64,000 bases of DNA from contig JACMPQ010000062.1 of the NCBI GenBank assembly GCA_014377425.1, positions 16,015-80,014 on the forward strand, in the 5' to 3' direction. A model generated the notes under the pieces. That model did no database searches and had not been told where the DNA came from. It saw only the letters and a program-made list of their open reading frames with translations. Shown here in pieces: positions 1 to 10,678 of the stretch (position 1 is the stretch's first letter; each line of letters starts with the position of its first letter). Position numbers and translations under genes: made by a program. This DNA comes from Microbacteriaceae bacterium (GTDB lineage: Bacteria > Actinomycetota > Actinomycetes > Actinomycetales > Microbacteriaceae).

Positions 1-974
1 ATGGTGTGGACTTGCGCGTTTACGCCCGCCGCATCTGCCGCCAGAGTGTCGAGGTGAGCAGTTACCAGCGAGAGCTGCGCCGGAGTGAGTCCCGCCTTTT
101 CGAGGTCGGCGATAAGGGCTGCGCGAGCGACCGCGATGGATGCCGGGCTCAAATCAGCGTCAGCCACGGCTACCGCTCTTTGGCCCGCCGCCGCGAGGGT
201 GGAACTCCCAATGGCAACGGTCTGCGCCGCAGCCGAGAGTTCTGCCGCCGTGACCGATAGGGACGAGGTTGCCCGCTTGAGGATGGAGAGGCCGGCGTCT
301 AAACGGCCCGCACCATCTCGCAACTGACCGGCCCCCAAGGCGAGGTGCTGCGAGCCGTCGCCGATTTTGGTGAGCGCGCTGGATAGCTCGGCAGAACCGT
401 CCACCACGGTGACAAGCCCGGAGCGCACCACATCCAATTGGGTCAGGAGGCCGGTTGCCGATGCGACCCGAATTTCTTGGGCGAGAGCGTCGGCGATGGT
501 GTTTGCTGCCTGTTTAGCCACCGTCGTGGCGGCATAACTTGTGGCGTCGTTCGTGGTGAGCAGAAGGGTCGCCTTTTGCGACTTCACCCCGGGCGTATTT
601 TGTACGGTGGAGGCGACCTTCGCCGAGAATTCCGCGGGCATCCCGATTGAGAAGTCGTACGTACCGTTTTTGAGCCCGGTCGCGGCTTGTGCCGGGCTCA
701 CTCGATGCCAGTCAAACTTCCTGGCGGTAACGACCTTTTGGGCGACCCTGTCGCCGTAGTTCACCGTGACGTTGCCCACTTTTGCGCCAACATCCGAGAC
801 CACCAGTGCCGCGGGAATCCGACTCATATCGCTGTAGGGGTCGTGGTTCACCCAGATCAGCAGGCCGGTGTAGCCCGCAGGAACGGCGAGCAGCAGCACA
901 AGGGCCACGAGAGTCAGAGGACGGCGCACCAGCCTGCCGAATTCGGCAGCCACAAGGAGAAATATCGCTTTCAC
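1..974 (-). CDS. YhgE/Pip-like membrane protein, N-terminal part (cut by window edge)
   Basis: The reverse strand is open from a GTG at 974 to the window edge (324 codons, no stop seen), with GAGGAG just upstream as ribosome binding site. Residues about 18-42 form one hydrophobic segment after a short basic cytoplasmic stretch. They are followed by PYSDMSRIPAALVVSDVG, which matches the start of the YhgE/Pip family (NPYGN..IPVAVVN-type motif). Residues about 150-320 are Ala/Leu/Ser-rich and predicted helical, including GDGSQHLALGAGQLRDGAGRL, typical of the long extracytoplasmic coiled region of these ABC-2-like proteins. The C-terminal membrane segments lie outside the window. Family members include the Lactococcus phage-infection protein and type VII secretion relatives; the actual role here is unknown. 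Confidence 0.75.
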   Translation of the reverse strand, partial: MKAIFLLVAAEFGRLVRRPLTLVALVLLLAVPAGYTGLLIWVNHDPYSDMSRIPAALVVSDVGAKVGNVTVNYGDRVAQKVVTARKFDWHRVSPAQAATGLKNGTYDFSIGMPAEFSAKVASTVQNTPGVKSQKATLLLTTNDATSYAATTVAKQAANTIADALAQEIRVASATGLLTQLDVVRSGLVTVVDGSAELSSALTKIGDGSQHLALGAGQLRDGAGRLDAGLSILKRATSSLSVTAAELSAAAQTVAIGSSTLAAAGQRAVAVADADLSPASIAVARAALIADLEKAGLTPAQLSLVTAHLDTLAADAAGVNAQVHT

Positions 975-1147
975 TGCTCCTCATTCGTGGTGGCCGTCTC
1001 CTCCGTAAAGAGTGAGATTTATTCGGGTACCTGATTTCTATTAATCCTCGCGAAGTTACCGGCCGTTGTTCACCGAATACCTCCCCCAGTTCGGGGCAAG
1101 CCTAGGCCCCGTTTCGATTTTGCGGCAGCACGATGCCAGCTTTCCGC

Positions 1148-2602
1148 TCAGCGCGGTACCGGCAGCACTGTCGGAGCCGGCGTAGCGGCTCGGTCCTCCT
1201 CAAGGAGAATCGCCACGCGCTTCGCGCTTGCGGTCGCCCGCCGACCGGTACTGAGGTACCCGAGCCCAACAACCACCGCAGCGCAACCTACCGTCACCCA
1301 CCAGACGGCATGGGTGGCAGCCGAGAAACCGGATCCAATAACCGATGCCCCACCGATCCCCGTAATCGAGCCGGCGATCGCAACCCCGATCGACACGCCA
1401 ACCTGACGACTGGTGGAGGCAACGGCCGCCGCAGAACCGGCTTGTTCCCGGGGCATGCCCGAGACTGCCGTATTCGTAATTGGCGCGTTGATTGCCCCGA
1501 AACCGATGCCGAACAGCACATAAATCACCAACAATAACCACACCGGCGTCGAGGCGCTGAGCGTTGTCATCAACAGCGAGCTGGCGCCAATACCGAGGCC
1601 GGCGATGGTGAGTGGCAATCGCGTTCCCCGCCCTGCCACCAGTCGCCCCGATAGCGGTGAAGTGATAATTGTGGCTACGGCCAGCGGCAATAGGTACAGG
1701 CCGGTAGCGAAGGCAGACGCCCCGCGCACCTCCTGGAGGTAGAGCGTATTCAGAAAGAGAAACGCTCCGTAGGCACCAAATCCCACTATTGCAGTGAGGG
1801 CCGCCGAACTGAACGGGATGCTGCCGAAATAGCGCAGGTCGAGAAGGGGATCGCGGCGGCGTCGCTCGTAAACAATTAGAGCGGTTAGCCCAGCTGCACA
1901 GAGGGCACAGGTACCGAGCACCACAACGGAGCTCCACCCCAATCGCGGCCCCTCAATCACGCCGAAGACAAGCGATGCGAGCGTGAGGCCGACCAGCAGC
2001 TGCCCGACGCCATCGAATCTCCGGATGCGCGCGGCACGGGACTCCGGAACGAAAAGCGCCGTGAGAACGATGGCCATGATGCCCACCGGAACGTTGATCC
2101 AGAAAACCGCGCGCCATCCGATGGTGTCGACCAGAGTGCCCCCAACGAGCGGGCCGAGCGCGAGCGACACTCCCGCCACGGCGCCCCAAAACCCAATCGC
2201 ATTGGCGCGTTCTTGGCGCCCCGGAAAGACAACCGTGACTATCGATAGGGCCACCGGGTTCATCATGGAGCCGCCGATGGCCTGCAAAATTCGAAAGACG
2301 ATGAGCCAAGAGACCGAGGGCGCCAATCCGCAGAGAAACGAACTGAGGGTGAAAATTACCAGCCCCAGTTGAAAGGTTCGTCGGCGTCCGAGCCGGTCAG
2401 CGGTCGTTCCCGACAACAGTAAGAGGCTGGCGAGAACCAGCGTGTAGGAGTCGATCACCCATTGCAGCTCGGAAATGGTGGAGTGAAATTCCTGCCGAAT
2501 AGCCGGGAGAGCAACGTTTACGACCGTGGCATCCAACGACACAATGAACAAACTGAGGCAACAAATGGCAAGGACGAGACGCTTACGAACAACGGTGGGC
2601 AC
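1148..2602 (-). CDS. MFS drug exporter, DHA2 (EmrB/QacA) type
   Basis: This 484-residue protein has about 14 hydrophobic segments and the DHA2 signature in helix 1 (SLDATVVNVALPAI), so it is probably a proton-driven exporter of drugs or other small hydrophobic compounds. The loop 2-3 motif TADRLGRRRTFQLG is the classic MFS motif A. The GTG start at 2602 is favoured because a TACGAT hexamer ends six bases before it (leaderless pattern). An imperfect palindrome sits just upstream at 2618-2629. It follows the aldo/keto reductase gene by 42 bases on the same strand. No TetR or MarR gene is adjacent. The substrate cannot be inferred. Confidence 0.85.
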   Translation of the reverse strand: MPTVVRKRLVLAICCLSLFIVSLDATVVNVALPAIRQEFHSTISELQWVIDSYTLVLASLLLLSGTTADRLGRRRTFQLGLVIFTLSSFLCGLAPSVSWLIVFRILQAIGGSMMNPVALSIVTVVFPGRQERANAIGFWGAVAGVSLALGPLVGGTLVDTIGWRAVFWINVPVGIMAIVLTALFVPESRAARIRRFDGVGQLLVGLTLASLVFGVIEGPRLGWSSVVVLGTCALCAAGLTALIVYERRRRDPLLDLRYFGSIPFSSAALTAIVGFGAYGAFLFLNTLYLQEVRGASAFATGLYLLPLAVATIITSPLSGRLVAGRGTRLPLTIAGLGIGASSLLMTTLSASTPVWLLLVIYVLFGIGFGAINAPITNTAVSGMPREQAGSAAAVASTSRQVGVSIGVAIAGSITGIGGASVIGSGFSAATHAVWWVTVGCAAVVVGLGYLSTGRRATASAKRVAILLEEDRAATPAPTVLPVPR

Positions 2603-2608
2603 TGGTCG

Positions 2609-2614
2609 ATCGTA
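2609..2614 (-). promoter_or_regulatory. -10 hexamer of the DHA2 exporter gene
   Basis: TACGAT on the minus strand, six bases before the GTG start at 2602. This spacing predicts a leaderless transcript. Confidence 0.5.
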
Positions 2615-2617
2615 GTC

Positions 2618-2629
2618 ACGAACGTTTGT
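2618..2629. promoter_or_regulatory. possible TetR-type operator before the exporter gene
   Basis: ACGAACGTTTGT is symmetric apart from one mismatched base pair and lies just upstream of the exporter -10 hexamer. ACGAACGTTCGT-like sites are common operators of TetR-family repressors of efflux pumps. The assignment is inference; no regulator gene lies in the window. Confidence 0.35.
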
Positions 2630-2644
2630 TAGCGGCCCGGGTAC

Positions 2645-3622
<978 letters not shown>

Positions 3623-3652
3623 GACTACTTTCTGAATGGAGAGAGTGATGCG

Positions 3653-5701
3653 TCAGTTTTTGCGCACGGTTGCGGCGGGGCTGCTGCTATTGCTATCGCT
3701 ACTGCTACTGGTACCGGTAGCGCCGGTACTCGCGCCCGTGCCGACGCCACCTATTGTTTGGCTTGCCACAGGGAGCCTGCGCTGGGAGGCCGCCAGTTCC
3801 GGCAGCGGTCGTGCCACCGGGATACGACTGCCCATCACCTGGTCTACGAGGTCTCGTGCGATTTGCTGCGGGGTGAGCCCCACCTGTTCGAAGATTTCAG
3901 GGCGCGTCGCATGATCAAGAAACTCTGCGGGCAAACCCAGTTCGGTGACCGCGGTATCTACCCCGGCTGCGCGCAAATCTTGGCGAATACGCGTTCCGAC
4001 ACCGCCAACCCGCACGCCGTCTTCGATGGTCAAGACGATGCGGTGTTCGGCCGCCATTTCAATAATGCTCGTCGGCACCGGAACGACCCAACGCGGATCG
4101 ACAACGGTGGCCCCGATCCCCTGAGCGTCAAGCCGTGCAGCGACCTGCAGCCCCAATTCGGCCATCTGGCCCACGGTGACGATCAGAACGTCGCGGTGTT
4201 CGCTCTCAAAAAGTACGTCCACTCCGTCGCTGGTGCGAGAAATAGCGGTGATTTCCTCGCCCACGTTTCCCTTCGAGAAACGCACGACGGTCGGAGCATC
4301 CGTAACCGCGATGGCTTCCGCCAGCACCTCGCGCAGCCGCGGGGCATCTCGTGGGGCGCTCAACCGAATGTGCGGCACCACCTGCAAAATCGCCAGATCC
4401 CACATGCCGTGGTGGCTGGGTCCGTCCGGTCCGGTCACCCCCGCACGGTCAAGCACGAACGTGACGCCGGCCTTGTGCAGCGCGACATCCATCAGCACCT
4501 GATCGAAGGCGCGGTTGATGAACGTTGCGTAAAGCGCGACCACCGGGTGCAGACCGCCAAAGGCGAGCCCGGCAGCGCAGGTCACCGCGTGCTGCTCTGC
4601 GATCCCCACGTCTAATACCCGATCCGGATATTTTTCCGCGAGTTTGTGCAGGCCGGTCGGTCGCAGCATCGCCGCGGTGATCCCAACGACCGAGGGGTTG
4701 GTGTCGGCTAGGGCCACGATCTCGTCGGCGAACACCGAGGTCCAGGAGGGCTTGTCGGACGCAGAAACCGGCTCGCCGGATTCGGGATCGATCTGACCGA
4801 CTGCATGAAACTGATCGGCGGTGTCGAGTCGTGCCGGAGCATAACCCCGACCCTTTTCGGTAATGGCGTGCACAATCACCGGAGCACCATAGTTCTTAGC
4901 CTGACGAAGCGCCTCCTCCATCGCCTGAAGGTCGTGTCCGTCGATCGGACCGATGTACTTGATGTCAAGGTTCGAGTACAGCGCTTGGTCGCTCGAGAGC
5001 CGGTTCAGAATACCTTTGAGCGCCCCCCGCGTAGCGCGATACAGCGCTTGGCCGGGTCGACCCATGCCATCGAAGAAGGTGCGGCTTTTGAAGTACATGT
5101 CGCGATAGCTCGTGCGGGTGCGAATGGTGTTGAGGTAGCGCGCCATCCCGCCGATGGTCGGCGCGTAGGAACGGCCGTTGTCATTGACCACAATCACGAG
5201 TTTGCGTTTATTGTCGTCGCTGATGTTGTTGAGGGCTTCCCAGGTCATTCCCCCGGTGAGCGCACCGTCTCCGACGAGGGCTACGACGTGGCGATCCTCC
5301 TGCCCCGTGAGCGAAAAAGACCGGGAGATTCCGTCGGCCCACGAGAGCGAGCTGGAGGCGTGGGAGCTTTCCACGACGTCGTGCACCGACTCCGCACGCT
5401 GTGGGTAACCCGCAAGACCGCCGCGTTCCCGGAGACGTGAGAAGTCTTGCCGCCCGGTGAGCAGCTTGTGCACGTACGACTGGTGCCCGGTGTCGAAGAT
5501 GATCGGATCATTTGGCGAATGAAACACCCGATGCATCGCGATGGTGAGTTCCACCACCCCCAGGTTCGGGCCCAGATGACCCCCCGATTTCGACACTTCC
5601 GAGATCAGAAACCCACGAACCTCAGCCGCGAGCTCGACGAGCTGATTCGGTGACAGACCGTCGAGGTCGCGTGGGCCATGAATATTTTCCAGCAATGCCA
5701 T
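3653..5701 (-). CDS. dxs: 1-deoxy-D-xylulose-5-phosphate synthase
   Basis: Thiamine-diphosphate enzyme that condenses pyruvate with glyceraldehyde 3-phosphate, the first step of the MEP isoprenoid pathway in the cytoplasm. The 682-residue product shows the N-terminal GHQSYVHKLLTGR segment, the ThDP motif GDGALTGGMTWEALNN, and the transketolase-type second half with GVTGPDGPSHHGMWDL. About 40 residues at the C terminus are low-complexity Ser/Gly/Thr (GTGASTGATGTSSSSDSNSS), beyond the normal end at about residue 640. The ATG at 5701 has TAGAAT seven bases upstream, so the mRNA is probably leaderless. The next gene upstream is acnA, 20 bases away. Confidence 0.97.
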   Translation of the reverse strand: MALLENIHGPRDLDGLSPNQLVELAAEVRGFLISEVSKSGGHLGPNLGVVELTIAMHRVFHSPNDPIIFDTGHQSYVHKLLTGRQDFSRLRERGGLAGYPQRAESVHDVVESSHASSSLSWADGISRSFSLTGQEDRHVVALVGDGALTGGMTWEALNNISDDNKRKLVIVVNDNGRSYAPTIGGMARYLNTIRTRTSYRDMYFKSRTFFDGMGRPGQALYRATRGALKGILNRLSSDQALYSNLDIKYIGPIDGHDLQAMEEALRQAKNYGAPVIVHAITEKGRGYAPARLDTADQFHAVGQIDPESGEPVSASDKPSWTSVFADEIVALADTNPSVVGITAAMLRPTGLHKLAEKYPDRVLDVGIAEQHAVTCAAGLAFGGLHPVVALYATFINRAFDQVLMDVALHKAGVTFVLDRAGVTGPDGPSHHGMWDLAILQVVPHIRLSAPRDAPRLREVLAEAIAVTDAPTVVRFSKGNVGEEITAISRTSDGVDVLFESEHRDVLIVTVGQMAELGLQVAARLDAQGIGATVVDPRWVVPVPTSIIEMAAEHRIVLTIEDGVRVGGVGTRIRQDLRAAGVDTAVTELGLPAEFLDHATRPEIFEQVGLTPQQIARDLVDQVMGSRIPVARPLPELAASQRRLPVASQTIGGVGTGASTGATGTSSSSDSNSSSPAATVRKN

Positions 5702-5708
5702 GGCGCTG

Positions 5709-5714
5709 ATTCTA
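5709..5714 (-). promoter_or_regulatory. -10 hexamer of dxs
   Basis: TAGAAT on the minus strand, seven bases before the dxs ATG. It lies inside the short gap to acnA, so dxs can be transcribed on its own. Confidence 0.5.
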
Positions 5715-5721
5715 CGTCGCC

Positions 5722-8553
5722 CTAGCTGGCGACACCGGTTACCAGTGAGCGCAGAACGTATTGGAGAATGCCGCCGTTGCGGTAGTAATCGGCTTCTCCC
5801 GGCGTGTCGATGCGCACTACGGCCTCGAATTCCACGGTGGTTTTACCGGCCGGTGAGTTCTCCGTCGGCACAGCCGTCACGTGAACGGTGCGCGGGGTGC
5901 GCCCCTCGTTGAGCTCGGTCAGCCCACTGATGCTGATCGACTCGGTACCGTCGAGCCCGAGCGTTGCCCAGGTCTCGCCGACCGGAAACTGCAGCGGAAC
6001 GACACCCATGCCGATGAGGTTGGAACGATGGATGCGTTCGAAGCTCTCGGTGATCACGGCCTTCACGCCGAGGAGGCTCGTGCCCTTTGCCGCCCAGTCC
6101 CTGGAGGAGCCAGAGCCATACTCCTTGCCACCGAGAATCACCAACGGGATGCCGACGGCCTGATAATTTGCCGACGCGTCGTAGATGAAGGACTGCGGGG
6201 CATCCGGCTGGGTGAAGTCCCGGGTGTACCCGCCCTCGACGCCGTCGAGCAGCTGGTTCTTCAGACGGATGTTCGCGAAGGTTCCGCGAATCATGATCTC
6301 GTGATTTCCACGGCGAGATCCGTAGGAGTTGAAGTTGCCGCGATCCACCCCGTGTTCGGTGAGGTAGTGACCGGCGGGGCTGTCCGCCTTAATGCTTCCG
6401 GCCGGGCTGATGTGGTCGGTGGTGACCGAGTCACCCAGCTTTGCCAATACACGCGCGGCAATGATGTCGGCGATCGGGGTGGTTTCGATCGTCATGCCGT
6501 CGAAGTATGGCGGTTTGCGCACGTAGGTGGAGGTGGGATCCCATTCGAATGTGGGTCCCGTGGGCGTGGGCAGGGAGCGCCAACGCTCATCACCGTCGAA
6601 CACTCCGGCATACTCGTGGGTGAACATCTCGGTGTCGATGGATGAGTCGATGGTGGACTGCACCTCGGCGGCATCCGGCCAGATGTCTTTTAGGAAGACC
6701 TCGGCGCCGTCTTTGTCTGTTCCGAGCGAGTCGGTCTCGAAGTCGAAGTTCATCGACCCGGCCAGGGCATAGGCGATGACGAGCGGCGGGCTTGCCAGGT
6801 AGTTCATCTTGACGTCGGGGTTGATGCGACCCTCGAAGTTACGGTTTCCCGAGAGCACGGCGGTTACGGCGAGATCGCTCTGCTGCACGGCGGCAGAAAT
6901 TTCGTCGAGGAGCGGTCCGGAGTTACCAATACAGGTCGTGCAGCCGTAGCCGACGGTGTAGAAGCCAAGATCTTCGAGGTACTCGGTAAGCCCCGCTTTG
7001 GCATAGTAGTCGGTGACCACCTTGGAGCCGGGAGCGAGGGTGGTCTTCACCCAGGGCTTGACCTTGAGCCCTTTTAGGCTCGCGTTGCGCGCTAGAAGAC
7101 CGGCGGCAAGCATCACCGAGGGGTTTGAGGTGTTCGTGCATGAGGTGATGGCGGCAATCGCGACCGCCCCGTGGTCGAGCGTGAACCCGGAACCGTCGTC
7201 GAGGGTGACCTGGGTCGGTTTCGAGGCGGTCGAGGGCGCGTGGCTGGAATGCTCGTAGGAAAGAACGTGAGCTGCGGACTCATCGTCGGCGGTAAACCCG
7301 CTGGGGTCCGAGGCGGGGAAGGATCCCTCGCCAGCTGCGTCGACTCGGCTGTGACCAACGGAGGCGTAGTCATTGAGGTCGATCTCGAACTGGTCCTTGG
7401 CCCGGCTGAGTTCAACGCGATCCTGCGGACGCTTGGGACCGGCGATCGACGGCACGACTGTGGACAGGTCGAGCTCGATGTACTCGCTGTACGCAGATTC
7501 TGACTCCGGCGTGTGCCAGAGGTGCTGAAGCTTGGAATATTCCTCCACCAAGCGCACCTGATCTTCGCTGCGGCCGGTGAGGCGCAAGTAGTCCAGGGTC
7601 ACATCGTCGATTGGGAACATTGCTGCAGTCGAGCCGAATTCTGGGCTCATGTTGCCGATGGTCGCGCGGTTGGCTAGCGGAACGGATGCGACCCCCGGCC
7701 CGTAGAACTCGACAAACTTGCCGACCACGCCGTGCTTGCGCAGCATCTGGGTGATGGTGAGCACAACATCGGTAGCGGTAACAGCGGTGGGGATGGTGCC
7801 GGAGAGCTTGAAGCCAACAACCTTAGGAATCAGCATCGACACCGGCTGGCCGAGCATCGCCGCCTCAGCTTCGATCCCGCCCACGCCCCAGCCGAGCACG
7901 CCGAGCCCGTTCACCATGGTGGTGTGCGAGTCGGTGCCGACGCAGGTGTCGGGGTAGGCCTGGAGTTTGCCGTTGACAGAGCGGGTGTAGGTCACGCGGG
8001 CTAGGTACTCGATGTTGACCTGGTGCACGATTCCGGTTCCGGGCGGCACCACCTTGAAATCATCGAATGCCGTCTGGCCCCAGCGCAGGAATTGGTAGCG
8101 CTCCCCGTTGCGCTGGTATTCGATCTCAACGTTGCGCTCGAGTGCGTCTGCCGAGCCGAACAGGTCTGCAATCACCGAGTGATCGATTACGAGTTCAGCA
8201 GGGGCAAGCGGATTGATCTTCGTGGGGTCGCCACCGAGCTCGGCGACTGCCTCGCGCATGGTAGCAAGATCCACGATGCAGGGAACCCCGGTGAAGTCCT
8301 GCATCACTACCCGGGCTGGCGTGAACTGAATTTCGGTGTCCGGGTCGGCCGTAGGCTCCCAGGCACCGAGAGCCTCGATCTGCGAACGGGTGACGTTGGC
8401 ACCGTCTTCGGTGCGCAACAGGTTTTCCAGCAGCACTTTGAGGCTGAACGGGAGGCGTGCGCCGCCGGCAACCGTATCGATCCTGAACACCTCGTAGTCG
8501 ATAGAACCGACCGTGAGCGTAGCTTTCGCATCGAAGCTGTTAATTGTCGACAT
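5722..8553 (-). CDS. acnA: aconitate hydratase A
   Basis: Aconitase of the TCA cycle, interconverting citrate and isocitrate through cis-aconitate with a [4Fe-4S] cluster. At 943 residues it matches the actinobacterial AcnA/IRP-type length. The three cluster cysteines lie in [10 protein letters not shown] and [32 protein letters not shown] and the C-terminal swivel-domain segment [17 protein letters not shown] are also present. The frame is open 30 codons further upstream, but the ATG at 8553 has AAGGGAG correctly spaced and begins [13 protein letters not shown], as family members do. An 18-bp palindrome lies about 110 bases upstream. Confidence 0.97.
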   Translation of the reverse strand: MSTINSFDAKATLTVGSIDYEVFRIDTVAGGARLPFSLKVLLENLLRTEDGANVTRSQIEALGAWEPTADPDTEIQFTPARVVMQDFTGVPCIVDLATMREAVAELGGDPTKINPLAPAELVIDHSVIADLFGSADALERNVEIEYQRNGERYQFLRWGQTAFDDFKVVPPGTGIVHQVNIEYLARVTYTRSVNGKLQAYPDTCVGTDSHTTMVNGLGVLGWGVGGIEAEAAMLGQPVSMLIPKVVGFKLSGTIPTAVTATDVVLTITQMLRKHGVVGKFVEFYGPGVASVPLANRATIGNMSPEFGSTAAMFPIDDVTLDYLRLTGRSEDQVRLVEEYSKLQHLWHTPESESAYSEYIELDLSTVVPSIAGPKRPQDRVELSRAKDQFEIDLNDYASVGHSRVDAAGEGSFPASDPSGFTADDESAAHVLSYEHSSHAPSTASKPTQVTLDDGSGFTLDHGAVAIAAITSCTNTSNPSVMLAAGLLARNASLKGLKVKPWVKTTLAPGSKVVTDYYAKAGLTEYLEDLGFYTVGYGCTTCIGNSGPLLDEISAAVQQSDLAVTAVLSGNRNFEGRINPDVKMNYLASPPLVIAYALAGSMNFDFETDSLGTDKDGAEVFLKDIWPDAAEVQSTIDSSIDTEMFTHEYAGVFDGDERWRSLPTPTGPTFEWDPTSTYVRKPPYFDGMTIETTPIADIIAARVLAKLGDSVTTDHISPAGSIKADSPAGHYLTEHGVDRGNFNSYGSRRGNHEIMIRGTFANIRLKNQLLDGVEGGYTRDFTQPDAPQSFIYDASANYQAVGIPLVILGGKEYGSGSSRDWAAKGTSLLGVKAVITESFERIHRSNLIGMGVVPLQFPVGETWATLGLDGTESISISGLTELNEGRTPRTVHVTAVPTENSPAGKTTVEFEAVVRIDTPGEADYYRNGGILQYVLRSLVTGVAS

Positions 8554-8663
8554 CCGTTGTCTCCCTTGCTGGCGTCTTCCCCTCCTGACCGTGCGAGCCG
8601 GCTCACCCCACAAGGCAAGCCTTCGGGCGATGACACAGCACAACGGTGAGAATTCGAGCTAAC

Positions 8664-8681
8664 TATCTTGATATCAAGATA
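8664..8681. promoter_or_regulatory. 18-bp perfect palindrome upstream of acnA
   Basis: TATCTTGATATCAAGATA is a perfect inverted repeat in the 153-base gap between DUF3159 and acnA. Read toward acnA, its TTGATA can serve as a -35 with AATTCT 17 bases on, so a bound dimer would occlude the promoter. The regulator cannot be named from the sequence. Confidence 0.6.
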
Positions 8682-8706
8682 CACGGCAGAGCGACCGGAT
8701 GCCGAA

Positions 8707-9531
8707 TTATGGCGTGACTTTGGAAGCCTCCGGCCGCAGATAAACGGTACGAATTACCAGCCACGTGACCCAGAGCACCCCCGCGTAAAACGGCACACCC
8801 AAAATGAGTTTCACCGCAGCAAGTAACTCCACTTGTCCGCTGAGGTAGAGCGGAAGCTCCACGAGCAGCCGAACGCCAAACAATCCGCACCACAGCCAGG
8901 TTGCCAGGGTGAGGATGCGCCGTTTTGCCGGCACTTCGCGCCACTGAACGAACTCGCCGGTGATTAGTCCGACCAAGACGCCGACCAGGGGGTAGCGCAC
9001 CAGCAAGCTCACGAGAAGAACAGTGAGAGACACGGCGTTGATGATGATGCCGGCCAAAAAATTATCTTCGGCCCGCCCGGTAAACAGTGCGAGCGCGGCG
9101 GAGATTGCGACGCCCACCATCCCGGCCAGAGCCTGAGTGAGTGAAGTTCGGGCTACCAACCGGGCAATGACGAACACCGCCGCCAGACCGACGGGCACGA
9201 GCACCGACACCACGAGAGATCGGGTGGTCGTATAGAGAATGAGAAACCCCATGCCGGGCGTGAGAGCCTCAATTAGCCCCCGCACACCTCCGATTGCACG
9301 CAGCAACGATGCTGCCGTCGGAATTTCACCCGGGTTAACCTGAGCGAGTCCGGCGTTTTTCGCTAGGGCAGCGAACGCCTCTCGCAGCGTCTCTGGGGGG
9401 GATGTTGCGGGGCTCGCTTTACCGGACCCGGACCCGGAGGCCGCAGGGCCAGCCGGCGCAGCCTCGGGAGCCTGTGAGTCGGGTTCCCCAACACCGAGCG
9501 CCCCAGAATCCGTTGCCCCGCCCTCGTTCAC
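8707..9531 (-). CDS. DUF3159 membrane protein
   Basis: A 274-residue actinobacterial DUF3159 family protein. Residues 1-50 are a disordered Ala/Pro/Ser/Gly leader. After about residue 85 there are around six membrane segments, arranged as three hydrophobic pairs (for example FLILYTTTRSLVVSVLVPVG and LVRYPLVGVLVGLITGE). The GTG start at 9531 overlaps the TGA of DUF3710 as GTGA, so translation is probably coupled to the upstream gene. It belongs to the trio dut-DUF3710-DUF3159, a standard actinobacterial order. Function is unknown. Confidence 0.88.
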   Translation of the reverse strand: MNEGGATDSGALGVGEPDSQAPEAAPAGPAASGSGSGKASPATSPPETLREAFAALAKNAGLAQVNPGEIPTAASLLRAIGGVRGLIEALTPGMGFLILYTTTRSLVVSVLVPVGLAAVFVIARLVARTSLTQALAGMVGVAISAALALFTGRAEDNFLAGIIINAVSLTVLLVSLLVRYPLVGVLVGLITGEFVQWREVPAKRRILTLATWLWCGLFGVRLLVELPLYLSGQVELLAAVKLILGVPFYAGVLWVTWLVIRTVYLRPEASKVTP

Positions 9532-10169
9532 GCGTCGACCATGGAAGTGTCCTCGGTGACTGACGGCATGTGCAGCGGGATAAGGTCTCGCGGCGGCATG
9601 GGCGTCGATCCGCGCACCACCACAACGCTGCGAAAGAGGTCTTCGATCTCGGCTGCCGCCTCCGCATTCACGGCCCCGTCACCGGTGACAACCCCGCGAA
9701 GAAACCAGCGTGGCCCGTCGACACCGATGAACCGAGCGACCCGCATCGAGCCATCACCGGCGGTAGCCACGGTGGGAATTTCGGCGATGATCTCCGGGCC
9801 GAAGGCGCCTCCCCCGCGGGTGATGGTTCCGCCCTGCTTCAAAATTTGGTCGGCAATCTGGTCACGGATCTCGTTCCAGAGTCCCGTGGAGCGTGGGGCG
9901 GCGAAAGGCTGAATCTGCAGGGTTGACCCGGCGTAGTCGAGGGACACCGCAACCACCCGTTGGCTGTCTTCCTCGACCTCCAAACGAAGATGTAATCCCT
10001 CACGGGGCAAAATCTTTACCCCACCAAGGTCAACGTACGGACGAACCGGATTCGCCTCGCTTTCGTCGAACGGACCCGTAGTATCCCGATCGGCGGGAGC
10101 AGATTTGGACTCGTCGATGCCGTCTTCGCCGACGGCGTCAACCGCCTCGATCTCGGTGTTGTCGGTCAC
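9528..10169 (-). CDS. DUF3710 protein
   Basis: A 213-residue soluble DUF3710 family protein with an acidic N terminus (residues 1-40) and a conserved core containing GPFDESEANPVRPYVDLGG and LRLEVEEDSQRVVAV, typical of the family that follows dut in actinobacteria. The GTG start at 10169 overlaps the dut stop (GTGA), and its own stop overlaps the next gene in the same way. The three genes therefore form a coupled operon. No catalytic motif is visible and the function is not known. Confidence 0.88.
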   Translation of the reverse strand: MTDNTEIEAVDAVGEDGIDESKSAPADRDTTGPFDESEANPVRPYVDLGGVKILPREGLHLRLEVEEDSQRVVAVSLDYAGSTLQIQPFAAPRSTGLWNEIRDQIADQILKQGGTITRGGGAFGPEIIAEIPTVATAGDGSMRVARFIGVDGPRWFLRGVVTGDGAVNAEAAAEIEDLFRSVVVVRGSTPMPPRDLIPLHMPSVTEDTSMVDA

Positions 10170-10639
10170 GATTGTTCTCCTGTTTCTTGGCGTCGATACC
10201 CGGTTGACCCAAAACCGTTGCTCGCGCGTTGGCTCCCGGGAAGAGTTTCGACGGGGATGAATCGGGCCTTAGCGACCGCAATAATGATGAGTTGAGCAAT
10301 CCGATCGCCTACGGCGACGGCATAGCCGGCTGCGCTATCGGTATTTAACAGCGTGACACGAATCTCTCCGCGATATCCGGCGTCAACCGTGCCGGGACTG
10401 TTCACAACGGTGATGCCGTGTCGAGCGGCAAGGCCACTTCGAGGAACCACGAAGGCGACATAGCCATCGGGGAGGGCGATAGCTACCCCGGTGCCGATGG
10501 TGGCCCGCTCCCCCGGGGCAAGATCGACCGCTTCGGAAGCAACCAGGTCTGCTCCGGCATCACCGGGGTGCGCATATTCGGGCATAACCAGCTCAGAGTC
10601 ACCGACAGCAGACAGCAGAACGTCGACGATTTCAGGCAC
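10166..10639 (-). CDS. dut: dUTP diphosphatase
   Basis: Trimeric dUTPase that hydrolyses dUTP to dUMP and pyrophosphate, keeping uracil out of DNA and feeding thymidylate synthesis. At 157 residues it has normal length. The five family motifs are visible: AHPGDAGADL, PRSGLAARHGI, GTVDAGYRGEIRV (with the catalytic Asp), GDRIAQLIII, and the C-terminal GSTGYR. The GTG start at 10639 lies six bases after TAATCT, giving a leaderless pattern. The gene is divergent from the DUF3093 gene, with 39 bases between the starts. Confidence 0.97.
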   Translation of the reverse strand: MPEIVDVLLSAVGDSELVMPEYAHPGDAGADLVASEAVDLAPGERATIGTGVAIALPDGYVAFVVPRSGLAARHGITVVNSPGTVDAGYRGEIRVTLLNTDSAAGYAVAVGDRIAQLIIIAVAKARFIPVETLPGSQRASNGFGSTGYRRQETGEQS

Positions 10640-10645
10640 CTGACG

Positions 10646-10651
10646 AGATTA
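10646..10651 (-). promoter_or_regulatory. -10 hexamer of the dut operon
   Basis: TAATCT on the minus strand, six bases before the GTG of dut. It is inside the 39-base divergent gap shared with the DUF3093 gene. Confidence 0.5.
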
Positions 10652-10678
10652 GTGCAGATCATCTGGTCGAATAGGGCC

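Noticed and set aside
1..974. The Pip-like protein as a sign of a prophage or type VII secretion island
   Set aside because: Pip refers to a phage receptor in Lactococcus, and no phage, WXG100 or FtsK-like gene is in the window. The flank is ordinary chromosome.
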